Origin: Locusta migratoria
Lineage: Eukaryota; Arthropoda; Insecta; Orthoptera; Acrididae
Assembly: GCA_026315105.1 (NCBI GenBank)
Contig: CM048750.1
Location: forward strand, 399,651,002-399,715,001
Length of the DNA stretch: 64,000 nucleotides
Direction of reading: 5' to 3'
Shown here: piece after piece, positions 33,850 through 46,084 of the stretch
Layout: every line of letters starts with the position of its first letter
How positions within the stretch are numbered: position 1 is the stretch's first letter
Notes under the pieces: model-generated
The model's input: the letters and a program-made list of their open reading frames with translations, nothing else
The model's database searches: none
What the model was told of the DNA's origin: nothing
Program-made: the position numbers and the translations under genes

Positions 33850-34030
33850 ACTAAAATTAAATATAGCACCTACAAATGTAATAGGACCACTCAAGAACTC
33901 TTTCTGAGCAGTAGTAGTAACACCTTTTTCACCATGTGTCAACTCCAGATTTGACACCTGGTGAAGAAGGTGCTCAGAGTTGTTGAGTGGTCCTATTACA
34001 TTTGTAGGTACTATATTTAATTGTAGTATG
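33850..34030. repeat. Fold-back repeat (nested palindrome)
   Basis: Outer arms of about 50 bp: attaaatatagcacctacaa... on the left (33858-33912) against ...ttgtaggtactatatttaat on the right (33969-34022). An inner pair, caccatgtgtcaa against ttgacacctggtg, surrounds a short loop near 33945. The whole block could fold into one long hairpin. Confidence 0.85.
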
Positions 34031-35250
34031 AAAGCTACTGACGTTTTTGCAGCATGTGGATGGTTAATAGTTGCTCTTGTGAGGACTGCTGAAGCCAAAA
34101 AACAGGCTTGGAGTCTTTCCTAGAGAGGGACATTATTGCATAAGGGACATGGAGTCTTGGAGAGGTACCTAATAGAGATTATGGTACTTATACAGACAAA
34201 CCATTGAGTTTGAGGACTACGAACAGAAGAAATGTGTTTTTCTGATGAAGCCATTCATATATGGATTAAGGTTGTAGCACGTTTTGAGGATAAATTTATT
34301 TTGTAAGGAGATATTACTTTATATTACCATTCTTAATAAAGATTATTCCTTACCTTATTTTCATTATCTATAAAAAATTGCACATTCATCTCATCAAAAG
34401 CTGAGAAGCATTTCTTGGTGTTGTATCTCTCAGCTTGATCAATCTCCCTACAAAAACAGTGATGAAACATGAAGTGCCTTCCCTCCTTCTGTCTCCTCTC
34501 CCCCCCCCCCTTTCCACACTCACAAAAAGTAACACAAATAAATAGAAACACACACACACACATTTACATAGAGAACAACACAAACAAGAAACAACTGATA
34601 CAGAGATACAAGGAACACAAACAAAAGACAGATGAAAAGTGACACAAGGGAACACCAAATACAAAGAGGGCAGTCAACAATCCAAAGATTGGTTTGAACA
34701 CCACAGCGCTTTACTAGGAATGGTCCTGTTGTCCTGTTTGGAAGTGATATGCCATTGCCTTCCTCTGACCTTTGAACTGACTTACCCAGCCAGTTATAGG
34801 GGGACCTACAGTTTAACGTGGCTTCCGAACCACGGTGCTACTCGACATTTTTCACATCAACAACACTGCCAGAGGTGAAAGAAGTGAAAACTAAACTCGC
34901 GACCTTTCGATTTGTAGCCTGGCACTTTACGACTTTGTTATTCAGCTGCACTAGCAACACTACAAATTGTAAACAAACCCTCACTAAATGAGTACTACAT
35001 TGAAGAGATGATATAAATGTGTTCATCCAGAATGAAAATATCCATCCATCTGGAGAATATACACAAAGCTCCATGCAGACACACATGGAGGAACTCAAAA
35101 ATCCATAAATAATACAGAAAAGTTAAATTAAATTTGCAAAATCTTGTGTCACAGAAGTGGTTTCTAACTGATTAGATCAGAATTTAAGAAACTGTAACAT
35201 AGCAAAGAATTTATTTGTTTTGGTATTTGGGTAAGCTAAAAAGTACTCAC
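34031..35250. other. Intronic DNA with simple repeats
   Basis: Poly-C at 34501-34510 and a short AC run at 34549-34562. The segment 34665-34960 (containing attggtttgaacaccacagc and gcgacctttcgatttgtag) looks like an interspersed repeat, but there is no second copy here. Confidence 0.4.
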
Positions 35251-35433
35251 TGAACTTCTGCAGGCATCACCACCTCACCACGGTCTCTTATTCGTGGAGC
35301 GGCTGGTCTGGCACTCATAGGCCTGGCACTTCCCAAGCGTGCTGTCTTTGGCCTCATTACATTCACTTTTGGCACTGAAACACTTCCCTCTCCATCGTGA
35401 ATGTTGTTGTTGGTAATGTTACTGCTGCTACTG
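35251..35433 (-). CDS. TRAF3IP1: Internal exon B of a TRAF3IP1/IFT54-like gene (partial)
   Basis: Exon of 183 bp on the minus strand: acceptor ctgattacag, one base completing a codon, 60 open codons, two leftover bases, donor gtgagt. The peptide contains VMRPKTARLGSARPMSARPA followed by APRIRDRGEVVMPAEV. That resembles the conserved RPGSARPAPPRVK-type segment of animal TRAF3IP1/IFT54, just before the C-terminal conserved region. Start and end phases match exons at 50981-51146 and 12872-12983. The acceptor is a tandem NAG (acagcag), so one Ser codon could be optional. It sits alone in repeat DNA with about 15.5 kb of intron upstream and 22.3 kb downstream. Alternative: another protein with an SARPAxPR repeat, which I think less likely. 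Confidence 0.75.
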
Positions 35434-36949
35434 CTGTAATCAGAATAAACATAATAAAAGAAAAAGGTAACCTAGAATCAAGCATATGACAGTGGAATGA
35501 AAGCAAAACAAAACTGTACACAAATATAGAACTTAAGTAAGTGTGAATGTGTTACATTAAGAGGGGTAATCTCTATGGCATTCTGCCCATTGTAACATAG
35601 TGGTGCAGTAGCTGATGAGATCATGCATCTTGATCACTGTGAACTGTGGACAAATATTTATTTCATGTAGTTGAAAAACAGGTGAGCCTGACCTTATAAC
35701 AATACCTGTTGATAAAGGTGCCAGCACTGTAGTTTTGGACTGCATGAATTACCTAGTAGAGGGTCTCCAGCAACTGTCACAATCATCTACATACAAAGCC
35801 TGCTACAACAATCACAGTCTAGAACAAACAGGAACTCCAGTCTCTCCTCAAATCCTTGTGCCCATCCCAGAACCTCTCCCCTGAGTCTTATCTCTCCCCT
35901 CACACTTGCCACACCCCTTGCTTGAAACGTTTACAGCAGGGGAGAGTGCATGAGCTGCCCAAAGGCATTGCATGCACTTTTGATGCCTTATGAGCACAAT
36001 GTTACTTATCTGAGCAGCATCAAAGACTGACGATAATACACAATAGACAACTAACACACGAGTTTGTTGTAGTCATGTTAGAAGCGTTCTTTGCACTGTC
36101 ATAATTCCTACAATATGACAATGCAATGAATACCTACAATGAGATATAACATTTGCATAACATTGTGGAACTATAGCCTTAATGACCAATCTTGTATTGT
36201 ACATAGGTGCCATGGAATGAATAAGTAATTTCAGCTTATAACAATTCTATCAGATACAAACACAACACAATCTCACAAAATAATATGCTGCATAGGTTGC
36301 CAGCAGTTATGTCAGTCAGGTTATTGGTAAGCAGGTGGAAGCAGTGGGACTGATAAAAATCAATAAGGGAATAAACTATCATTTCTGTTGACTTAACTGT
36401 CTGGTCACAAACACAACACAGAAATAAAATAAGAAACAAGAAATACATGCATTTTCTAAATTAAACATCTAGTAACATCATACACATAACATTACTGAGA
36501 AATGTTAAGTTTGCAACTGATCTAGTACTATGAAAAAGAATGTAATATGTGTTTTCATCACTATATAGTTCTTTAAAATGTTCTTTATTAGCATCTATGT
36601 TTGGAGTGTGATTACTGCATTGCTCCAGTTGTTGAAGGTCAGTAAGATTACTCCTGACCTTCAATTTCATTAATTTCATTTCAGGAAGAAACACAGTTTC
36701 ACAAAAATATTTAGTTCTGAACATAATGAAGATTCCAGGAGCTCATCTACACAGCTGCAAGAACTTTTCTGGAGGGAAAGTGTTTTTAAAATATTTCAAT
36801 ACACTTTTCGTCTCACAATTTTTTATACCACTAATGCCAAGCAGACTTCAACACCAAGAACACCATTCTAATGATACAGAGTTTAGAGTCCTGTCTTCAT
36901 GCAGTCACACCAGCAACTAAGCAAATTTTTGAGTAAGGTGGAGGTGCTC
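35434..36949. other. Unassigned intronic DNA
   Basis: Next to exon B. No coding resemblance or known element recognised. Confidence 0.5.
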
Positions 36950-36954
36950 GTGCT

Positions 36955-37760
36955 TGCATTGCCTGCTCCTATACTACTACGGGGTCCTTAAAGTCCATAA
37001 ACCAAACCACCCTAAATGCCTCATTATGGCCAATTATGGTGCCTCACAGAGATAATCTCTGCTCTTGGTGAGCTACACCTTCAGCCTCTTATCCCCAACA
37101 AACACATCTATGTAAAGGCACCAACCATTTCCTCCAATAACTCTCCACAGTTCCTGTCTCTTTAACACCTGGTATCATTCTCATAACTGTTGATGGTGCC
37201 TCCCTCTACACTAACAACCCAGCGCCCATGGTGTTGCACTGTTGAATACTACCTTTCACAATACTTGACTGGCTCTGAGCCCACGACTTCCTTCTGCATC
37301 ACCACGACCTATTACATCATTGTCCATTATTACTTCTCCTTCGAAGGCATCATGTAAAAACAATTCCTATGCCACTCTATCCATAGACCATTTTGTGGAA
37401 TCTTCCTTAATTACCCAGAATCCCAAACTCTCCATCTGTTCAGATTCATTACAACATCTACATAATCTGAACTGAAACTGACCACACTCCAAAACCCCCA
37501 TACCTTCTCCCCCATCAACATCACCTGATCATCATCAACCTGAAACAAAATTTTCTCAATGTTGACTAGTGATGTAGCCATGCTTGGCATGGAGCCAAGC
37601 ATGGCTACATCACTACCTCTGTTCATACCAAACCTACCAACACCAACAATATCTCAATTTCAATTGCTCTCACCTATTACAAACAAAGAAGTACCTTCCT
37701 TACAGTCTAGCCGCCCACATTTGTCACATCTTCAGTGATGAGCAGCCTCTTTCCAAATAT
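36955..37760 (+). pseudogene. Penelope-like RT fragment
   Basis: YYGVLKVHKPNHPKCLIMAN (about 36974-37033) matches the YGLPKxHKPxxPLRPIxxN start of PLE RTs. ILITVDGASLYTNNP (about 37177-37221) matches motif A (LVTxDVxSLYTNIP). TTSFCITTTYYIIVHYYFSF (37285-37345) matches the following helix. After a palindrome, TKPTNTNNISI at about 37625 corresponds to the post-RT FKPTNTYQYL region. Many shifts and stops. The only PLE RT sequence in the window is here and at 38.5 kb. Confidence 0.6.
37569..37614. repeat. Perfect 21-bp-arm palindrome inside the PLE RT fragment
   Basis: agtgatgtagccatgcttggc, loop atgga, then the exact reverse complement. Confidence 0.95.
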
Positions 37761-38479
37761 GTCAAAGGTTTCAATGAGACCTTCAGAGGCCAAATCCCTC
37801 CTGCCCTCCAACCTTCTATAGAAACATATACCCTGTGTGTTATATTTCCTTCACTTCCTCCATGTGGCCACAAAGGAGCACTCTTCTCATGACCCAGTAG
37901 CAGCTGGAACTGGAGCAGCTGAACCACATTCTGTGGGATGGTTTTGACACCTCTTGTCCTTCCCCTGAAATGATGAATGTCCTACTCACTATCACCCCCA
38001 CCCCTCCCACAGTGGTATTCTAGAAGTCTTCAAACCTACCATCTTTACTCCATTCCTTCTCCCAACCCACATCTCATATCCATTTAATAGATTTAAATGT
38101 AAGAGACCTGTACTACTCACCATCCCACCACATTCTACTCCAGTCCCATAATAGGAATCTACTGTCCCATCAAAGGCATGGCAATCTGTGAAAGCAGTCA
38201 TGTGATCTCTCGGAAGGATTGGGCGATGCAGCAATGCAGCCCCTGCTGGCTCAGAGGTATTATCATTGGTGAGCTACACCTCAAACCTATAGCGGAGCCA
38301 TAAGGGACATCCAGACAGCTGGTTCCATTTCACCGTCTGTCCAGGTTTTGTGTCCCTGGCACAGTTCACCGATCATCGTTAGGAAACTGTCAACTGACAG
38401 TCATTAAACTGAACTGTATCACCTAAGACCACATAGTCAGCAACTGCTTAGTAAACACAGTTTTATGTGGCCATTATAT
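37761..38479. other. Probable PLE-derived DNA, order unclear
   Basis: C-rich plus strand similar in composition to PLE coding DNA but with no block I can place. Confidence 0.35.
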
Positions 38480-38640
38480 GGACAGACACCTTGTGAAAGC
38501 TGCACTGTTTATTGATGATATTTTCACGAGCTGGGCTCAGGGCCAGGACACACTAGCCTCCTTCCTTCAAAACCTCAACTCCTCCTCCCCCGTCCACTTC
38601 AACTGCTGGGTGGCCACTCTCCTGGATGATTAAATTTCCA
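38480..38640 (+). pseudogene. Penelope-like RT fragment with the catalytic box
   Basis: FIDDIFTSWAQGQDTLASFL and NLNSSSPVHF match the RYIDDIFxIWxHGxExLxxFL block of PLE RTs, so the YxDD-type box is FIDD. It lies downstream of the post-RT block at 37.6 kb, out of the normal order, so this is a rearranged copy or a second copy. Confidence 0.65.
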
Positions 38641-39129
38641 TAATTTTTTCAGGTCTTTTCCAGAGTTTTACTATATTTTTCTCAAATTATTTTTTAGGTG
38701 TGAAAACTGATTTTTATCATGCTTTAAGTGAACAGTAGTTTTATGGCTTTTTTAAAATTGCATCTTTCATAGATTAAAATTGTAATTGATAATATCTAAA
38801 ATACTTGGGCAAACTGACATTTTATTGTACCTCCAAAAGGCAAAGTGAAGCACAATACACTGCATACAGCACAACATATAACACAAGAGATATTCCGAAT
38901 ACAAAGTGCACTCATTTTAAATCAATCCCTAATATAAGATTAACTGATTTGACCAACAAAAATGGTAAAAACTGAAACATACTTATAAATTTTAACTAAT
39001 GACCAGCCACTGAAATAAAAAATACTGGCAGAATACTTACAGTTAACTGCAAGTCCAACATCTCACAGTTTTTGGAAGACTCTTGTAAACTGCTCGTTAA
39101 TAAATTGAATTTTGCTTTTGGTGATATGG
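38641..39129. other. Unassigned AT-rich DNA
   Basis: Nothing recognised. Confidence 0.5.
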
Positions 39130-41940
39130 AAAGTGTTCCATGATGATGATGATGATTGGGGTATTTGGGGTGCTAAACGTATAGGTCATCAGTGCCTGAT
39201 TTGAAACAATTAAATGAAGGTCAGGTAGACTATGAAATGCAAACACAGAAATGTACAACCTAATGTCGTAAAAATAATGAAAGTTATATGAAAATGAGAT
39301 AGAATAAGTCAGAGTAAAATGTGGTTACAGACCTAGTTAAAAGGTTGGCAGATGGGGGTGGCTTGGTGGTTCCTTAAAAATAAAATGTGACCAAGGCACT
39401 ATGCCACTTATTAAAATCTGACACCCAATTTTTTGGGAAGAAGTCCAGTCGCAGTAAAAAATCTTAAAACATTACAGATGCCTCATTGTCAGTTAAAATA
39501 CAGTGCAGGTCCTGTGAGAGACCCAAGTTTGTTCTCAGACCATCATATAAAATGCACTCAGTTAAAATATGCCTAATTGCCATTTGTGTCCCACATCTTT
39601 CACACACTGGTACTGATCATAAACCTGACATCTATGTTCGAGGTGGGGTTGCACCAATGCCTTATAAAATTGGAGCATCCGAGTCCTGTCGCCTACCCAG
39701 AACATGTGATTGACACATTTAAGACTTACTTTTAAGTCTTTAAGTGGTAGCCAAGAGAGTCTTTTATCAAAGGTGAGGCCGAGATATTTTACCTTGCTCT
39801 TGAAGGTGGGAACAGTGTCCCCCAGTTAGAGAACAGGCTTATTAAAAATGGAATGGGAGTGATTGAAATCCACACAGGCAGTTTTCTCCAAGGAAAACTA
39901 AAACAAGTGGTGTTACACCATTCCTTCAACCATATGATCATCAAATGCAATTGACAAGCTGCCGTTGGAATGGAGGAGGATGCTCAGAAGATGAAGAAGT
40001 CACCCACAAACAAAGAATACTGCACTGTACTGGTGGTCGTACAGTGGATATAATGCTTTTGATGGCGATGGCGAATGCCGATGTGCTTAAAACACTCCCC
40101 TGCAGGACACCTTTCTCTTGTTTAAAATGGTCAGACAAGGCACTCTCAACCGTGTATCTAAAATACCTTTCAGAGAGGGAAGATCAAATAAAAATGGTCA
40201 AACATCCACAGAAACCCCATTCGTAAAGCTGCTGTACAACAAGGTGCATCCAGGTAGTATCACACACTTTTTCAAGGTAAAAGAAAACACCGATCAGGTG
40301 TTGCTTCTGTAAGAAAACTTGTTGGATTGCACATTCGAGCAGGGTGAGTTTATCCAGTGAAGAGTGGTACCTCCTGAACCTGCATTGAAAGTGGCTAAGT
40401 AAGGAACTAATTTCAAGGACCCATACTAAGTGCCAGTTGACCATATGCTCCAATGTCTTTCTAATGCAGCTCATTAGGCTAATGCTGTGATATGTACCTG
40501 GTTTTAAAATCGGAATTAAAAATAGATTCTTTCCAAGAACTTGGAAAGTTTCCTGTAATCAATATTTCATTAAAAAGCTGTAAGAGAACCTCATTTGGCT
40601 GGGGTGAAAACTATTTCAGCATTCTGTACGGTATCTCGTCAGAGCCAGGTGCAGAATCATGAGCTACCGACAATGCAGATTCCAGTTACCACATTGAAAA
40701 AGGTTGGTTGTATTCCTCAATGTTGGATGACCCAAGGTCAAAGCCAACCCTCTCCTGTATCAGCCGATATTGACGGGAGGCTGGATCCTGGCGAGAATCA
40801 GATGTAATAGCTGCATAGGATTCTGCCATAACTTGGGCAATGTCCCTTGGCTATGTTAAAAGACATCCCTGCCCTCGTACATCTGCTATTGGTGGTTGGT
40901 AGTCCCACTCTGAGGGATTCCCATACTTTACTTTAGGCATGGACCTATTGATGGGAGTTCAGGAACTCTTGACGAGACCTCTGTTTACTCTCTCTCATAA
41001 TTCTCCTTGCCCTTGCCACTCGAAAATTGGCCAAATTCACATCAGTTGAGCACTGATGGAATCACTGCAATGCTGATCGTCTGTCCTGATCACTGAATGA
41101 CAAGCATCGGTCCACCAAGGGACAGCTGGTCTCTGAAGCATTGGCTTCGATTTCATGATGGATGTGTCAGCAGCATGGTGAATCACTGTTGTGATGCGAT
41201 CCACCCAGTCTTGGACAACCTGAGAAGGCTAGAAAATAGCCAACTGCTGAAAAAGAGTCCAGTTAGCTTCACCCAGCTGCCATCTCGGTGGCTTCCCGCT
41301 GTGATATATTTTGATGAGTAAATCTATCCAGATTGGATAGTGGTCGCTACCATGAAGGTCATCATCCTCACACCACTAGGCAGTGTGTGCAACAGCAGGT
41401 GAGCAGAGAGAGAGGTCTTTGGCTGAAGAAAAACCTGTAGCAGTGCTAGAATGCATAGGCTGGCCTGTGTTCAGCAATACATCAGAGGAGTGTAACAAAG
41501 TCTCAACCATCCGTTGCCTGGGGCAATTGTTGTTAGAGCCCCATAGTGCATTATGCACATTAGAAGAAGAAAGGGACAAGGGAAGTCTGCAATAAGTTGT
41601 ATCCTGAGATTTCTGTCAATATGCTCACCAGGCGGTAAGTAAACGGAGCAGACTGTGATATTATGATGGGCCAGCATACAAACAGCAACTGCTTGTAGCA
41701 TAGTCGTTAAGGGCACAGGTGAGGAGTGAAAAGTGTACCTGATGAACACTGCCACACCACCTTGTGCCCCATAACCAGTAAGGTCGTCTTTCCTGTGGAG
41801 TTAATAGCCTCTCGGTAGAAGTGTCAGTCTGTTTAAAGTGTGTCTCTTACAGGAAGGCCTATCCTTCACAAGAATCTGCAGTTCCTCCAAATGAGACCTG
41901 AAGCCAGCCAAATTCCACTGCAGTATTGGAGCCATTTCAG
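39130..41940 (-). pseudogene. Jockey-superfamily LINE ORF2 (endonuclease and RT)
   Basis: Minus strand. Starts MAPILQWNLAGFRSHLEELQ (APE endonuclease N-terminus). GGVAVFIRYTFHSSPVPL and ITVCSVYLPPGEHIDR (endonuclease core) and a DDLHGSDHYPI-type end appear in shifted frames. RT blocks include GNFPSSWKES, an LPQGSVLS-type block and LFVGDFFIF, where YVDD is expected, so the catalytic box has lost an Asp. The 3' end carries a short (ATC)n run on the minus strand at about 39140-39154. Many stops. ORF1 lies directly upstream. Confidence 0.65.
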
Positions 41941-41957
41941 CTGTGTGGGTCTACCTT

Positions 41958-42731
41958 TCATTTATCTTTGAGGCACAATGGTGAAGAACTTTTGGAGTGC
42001 TGGTTAGCAGAAGGACTGCTTGGTTCTGGTGATGAAGTATCAAACTCCATAATATCGTCATCCTCATAAGTCAACGCTGTCATAAGAAAGTCCGATGATG
42101 CACCCAAAAGAGTTTCAATCAGACAATGAGATGCTTTCCTCAACTTCTTCTTTTTAGAAGACAAGGAGAAAAGGGGAACTTGGGGAGCACTTTGTTTTGG
42201 CAGAACATTCTGCTTTTGAGAGGCACTACGCTTTTGGGGTGCCTTCTCAAAGATTTCCTCGACTATCACATCATTTGCAGTGAGAGAGACCAAACGTTAC
42301 GAAAATGCCGTATCTGCAGCTTTATTGGCTATATTCAGTTGGGCAAAAGGCATGGAAGCTTCAGCTGCCTGACAAGTGCAAGTATTGGCACTCACACTGA
42401 CAGCTGCAGTTTGGGCCTTGCAACTGAGTGTGATGTGTCCAAAGCACTGGCATCTGAAACAGCACATGGGATTAGGGACATAGGGGCAGATATTTAATTG
42501 CAAGAAACCTGTCTTCACATGCTCAGGGAGTCTAGGACTATTAAAAGTAAGGATGAAGGACTCAGATGACATGAGATCTCCATCCACCCTTTTCTTAATA
42601 TTTTGGATGCCCATGATGCCTTTAGTTGTCCATTCTTCCATGAGTTCTTCAACCAGAATGTCTACCAGATTCCTAGAGAAAACTATGTTACTGTGCAGCT
42701 CTTCTACTTCGCCTTTCTGCAGATTTGCCAC
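41958..42731 (-). pseudogene. Jockey-superfamily LINE ORF1 with CCHC knuckle
   Basis: Nucleic-acid-binding ORF1 protein, now two frames (42297-42731 and 41958-42293) separated by one stop. The first has VEELMEEWTTKGIMGIQNIK, SFILTFNSPRLPEHVKTGFL, and a CFRCQCFGHITLSC knuckle (C-x2-C-x4-H-x4-C) at about residues 90-104. The second is basic, then acidic (EDDDIMEFDTSSPEPSSPSA), a common ORF1 C-terminus. It lies 17 bp upstream of the ORF2 start region. Confidence 0.75.
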
Positions 42732-43605
42732 CTGTTGGTAGGTTTATGCTTCCCCCAACAGGGCACTGTTCCACAATATTTTAACAGATTTCAAATTTCC
42801 TGCAAGACCCAAAAATCCTTATTGATGTAAAAGGATGAAATCTTCTTGAAAGAATCTTATTTTCTTTTCATGATAATAAAGACATTCTGGCTAGCAGCCT
42901 GCGTTCTGTTACTTTGGACCAAACTTTTTTTACTACTGAACAGGCCTGGCATATTGGCCACCTGAGAGCTCTTTTTTGATTGGTTGTTGGTACAACACTG
43001 TGGTACACCCATCCCACTAGAAGGTGGAAAATTTCTCGAAACGTCCACCACATGCCTAGGTAAGCCTTATACAACTGAGGTGCAGCAATATCCCAGAGGT
43101 TTCTCGCTAGTGACTGATCCACATCAGCAGACATGCATCCCATCAGCACATAGCACACCTTGGTATTGAAGGGTACACACAACATTCCACTGTTGTACCA
43201 TACGGTGGTTGCTGAAGCATACCCAGACGTTATGGTGTCTAGAGGATGCTTACCTGTCCCCAGCTTAAGACCCCGGGTTTGCCAACCATGGAACAAAGTA
43301 CTCATCACATTAAGATAACCCATTTTTTTCTTCAATATGTGCCACTTCCTTTTCAGTATCAACCAAAAACTTTTAACTTTTTCATTTGTAGAAGTTTGAT
43401 TTCTTCAGTGGCTTTCTTCTGATGCTATGCCATTTCCTCTTGTTCTCTTTTTTTCTCATTTACCAGTGACTCCACATAACGTGAATGGCCATTTTTCACA
43501 TCATGTATCAACCATTTTGTTATTTCAACATTTGCCACCCCTCCAGATAACATAACAGTGACACAAAATGCCATTGAGCAATAAGAATTAGTCTTTAATA
43601 ATTAT
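42732..43605 (-). mobile_element. LINE 5' region (ORF1 N-terminus and 5' UTR)
   Basis: A 164-codon minus-strand frame (42868-43362) has no resemblance I can name; it probably belongs to the LINE 5' end. The left edge of a PLE copy at about 43610 bounds it. Confidence 0.35.
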
Positions 43606-43609
43606 ATAT

Positions 43610-44517
43610 ATAGATAAGGAACAACCTGATGACAGCCTTCACACCCCGCAACTATCGTCCTCATCTGGTACAGAAGCAAATAGCCAAGGCCACTTCTTCC
43701 ACTCACACCCAGAACCTCCCTCAGAAGGACACTAAAAGTGCCCCTCTCCTCACTAGATACTTTCCAGGACTGGAGCGGACTCTGAATGTGGCTCTCCAGT
43801 AATGATATGACTTCCTTAAATACTGTCCCGAAATGAGATCCAGCCTTCATAATATCCTTCCTACTCCACCAAGAGTGTCTTTCCGCCACCCACCTAACCT
43901 CCGTAACTTCCTAGTCCATCCCTATGAAATCCCAAAACCACGTACCCTACCCTCCGGCTCCTACCCATGTAACCACCCTCCGGTGTAAAACCTGCCCTTT
44001 GCATCCTCCCACCACCACTTATTCCAGTCCTGTAACCCAGAAGGTGTACACAATTAAGGGCAGAGCCACTTGTGACAGCACCCACGTGATTTACAAGCTG
44101 ACATGCCTGCACTGTGAAGCGTTCTATGTGGGAATGACTAGCAACAAACTGTCCATTCGGATGAATGGACACAGAGAGACAGTGTTTGTTGGTAATGAGG
44201 ATCACCCTGTGGCTAAGCATGCTTTGGTGCACGGCCAGCACATCTTGGCAGAGTGTTACACCATCAGGGTTATATGGATACTTCCCACTGACGCTAACCT
44301 TTCAGAACTCTGGAGATGGGAACTTGCCCTTCAACATATTCTCTCTTCCCGTTGCCCACCAGGTCTCAACCTTCATTAGTTTCAAATTCCCACCTAACAT
44401 TCTACAACATCTTTGTCTTGAATCGTTGGATAGAGCCTCTGCCTCGATTGGCATCTCTGTCCAACCTCTCCTTCCCTGCTCTATGTGAAGTAGCAACCTT
44501 AGGTTGTGAAAGCTCTG

Positions 44518-44562
<45 letters not shown>

Positions 44563-44650
44563 TGTGCACGCGCGTATGTATGTACATGTATGATTTTATT
44601 TTTATTTGTTTATCAATGAACCGCTGCCTTTTCGCCTGGTAAGTCCAACT
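43610..44650 (+). mobile_element. Penelope-like element, linker, GIY-YIG nuclease and 3' tail
   Basis: The coding remnant starts NLMTAFTPRNYRPHLVQKQI; the frame changes before 43924. The frame 43924-44379 has CKTC (Cys21, Cys24), C50, and HVIYKLTCLHCEAFYVGMTS (GIY part IYKL at about 56-59, YIG part YVG at 68-70), the conserved Arg in LSIRMNGHR, and the end SELWRWELALQHIL. This is the best-preserved nuclease here. The 3' UTR follows, with a degraded stem-loop motif (44481-44513), a TG run (44520-44562) and the terminal ttttcgcctggtaagtccaa. No RT. Confidence 0.75.
44520..44562. repeat. (TG)n microsatellite in a PLE tail
   Basis: About 21 TG units directly after the stem-loop motif. Confidence 0.95.
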
Positions 44651-45189
44651 TTACCTTCCTCCCCTCACCTGCCTTCCTACTTCATTCCTAAGCTGCATCT
44701 TGTTCCTTCCATTTAATACACACATGTTCTGCAAGGCCGTCCTGCATCCACCCCCATCCACACACTTCCATCCAGTATGAGACCTAATGGTGGGGGGGGG
44801 GGGAGGGGGGGCAAACCGAGCTGTCTACCGCAGGTGGTGCTCACAGAGGGGTGCCAAATGATATGCAAGACAAGGTGACGTTCCCCTGACAATTGGGGGG
44901 AAGGGGCAAAAAGAGGGATACTGAGCACTGGAGAGGAGGGGGGGGGGGGGCAGCAAAAAGATGGATGCCAAGCAGGAGGGAGGAGCCACTAGCACGTTTG
45001 TACCCCTCCTGGGAAATGTTGCAAGTTTGGTTCTGCTGCCATCCGAAGGTAACTGATGTCACTACAGTTGATGCAAAACAAAACTTTGGGAGTTTGTTTA
45101 AACATTACTGCAACAATAAAAATAGTATGTTTTCTAAAAAAAATTAATGAAACCCCAACAATCATTTAGAATAACCTTGATGTTATATT
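44651..45189. other. Probable PLE 3' UTR with poly-G runs
   Basis: aagctgcatcttgttccttc (44691-44710) resembles 46504-46523, a PLE 3' UTR. Poly-G runs lie at 44792-44803 and 44938-44950. No gene. Confidence 0.4.
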
Positions 45190-45340
45190 TTTCTGTTGAA
45201 GACCATGGCTGGAAATTTTAGTTGTGTGAATGTGATTGCCTATTTTAGGTGCCTGTCTCCAGCTCGGTGATTATCTTTCTTGTGAGTTGTTATCTATCCT
45301 CTATTATTGGCATTCCAACCAGAAATTTCCATTGTAAATT
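45190..45340 (+). mobile_element. Penelope-like 3' terminal segment
   Basis: Related to 22300-22455. A weak motif CTGTTGA-AGACC-AT-GGCT-GGAAATT at 45193-45217 is followed by gttgtgtgaatgtgattgcc and tgtgagttgttatctatcct. Confidence 0.5.
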
Positions 45341-46084
45341 TTTATTGGTATTGCTTTCATTTTGTACAGGCATGTCATGGTACGGGTAGGAAAAGGCTGT
45401 GGGGGTTTCCCGTACGGGGTTTGACAGGGCTGGTAAATCATACTCAGATACAAGTATTGTGGTGTAAGAAAAAGGATGATTTCAAAAATGGGATACTATT
45501 TCTGTGATTGCAGCCTGAGCAGGGCCAGCAGTAATGATCATTGTGATGGATAGACCAGCAAAATGAGCCCAAGGGGCAGCAGAATGTGGAGCGTGCTATT
45601 GGGTCAAGAGCTTTACTGCCTGTAACAATCTCAGACTAAACCTACATAATTGCATGTTTCATGCTCTAATTAGATAGGATCCACAGTGATGGGTTTTGAC
45701 ATAGGTGCCCTGGTCAGCAGGTAGGTTATGCAGTAGAGATAGGAAGACAGTGGTAGAGAGGGGAAGCTGCTGCCTTTCAGGCTGAGTTAGATCCGGCTAA
45801 TACGGATTTTGCAAGGTTGAGAAGGGAGAAGGATAAAGAGAGGTAGGAATTAGCAACAGCTGGAAAGAAAAGGCTTAGAACTCAGACAGGTTTGGGGCAA
45901 ATGTACAAAATGAGTTTGAAAAATAAGTTATTCAATGATACGTATGGTAGAGATGATGAGTATGAAGGAAAATAGAAAGATTAATTTTTGTTCCTGCAAT
46001 TTTTAAGGCATAATATTTCCCTGTTTTTTCACAAACATAATATATTTCAATTTTTGTTTACATAAATCCAGCATATGATGTATC
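45341..46084. other. Unassigned DNA
   Basis: G-rich plus strand around 45380-45900 with no recognisable protein; it could be PLE 5' sequence. Confidence 0.35.

Noticed and set aside
42868..43362. 164-codon minus-strand ORF as a host gene
   Set aside because: It lies directly upstream of LINE ORF1 on the same strand and has no host-protein resemblance; kept as LINE 5' region.
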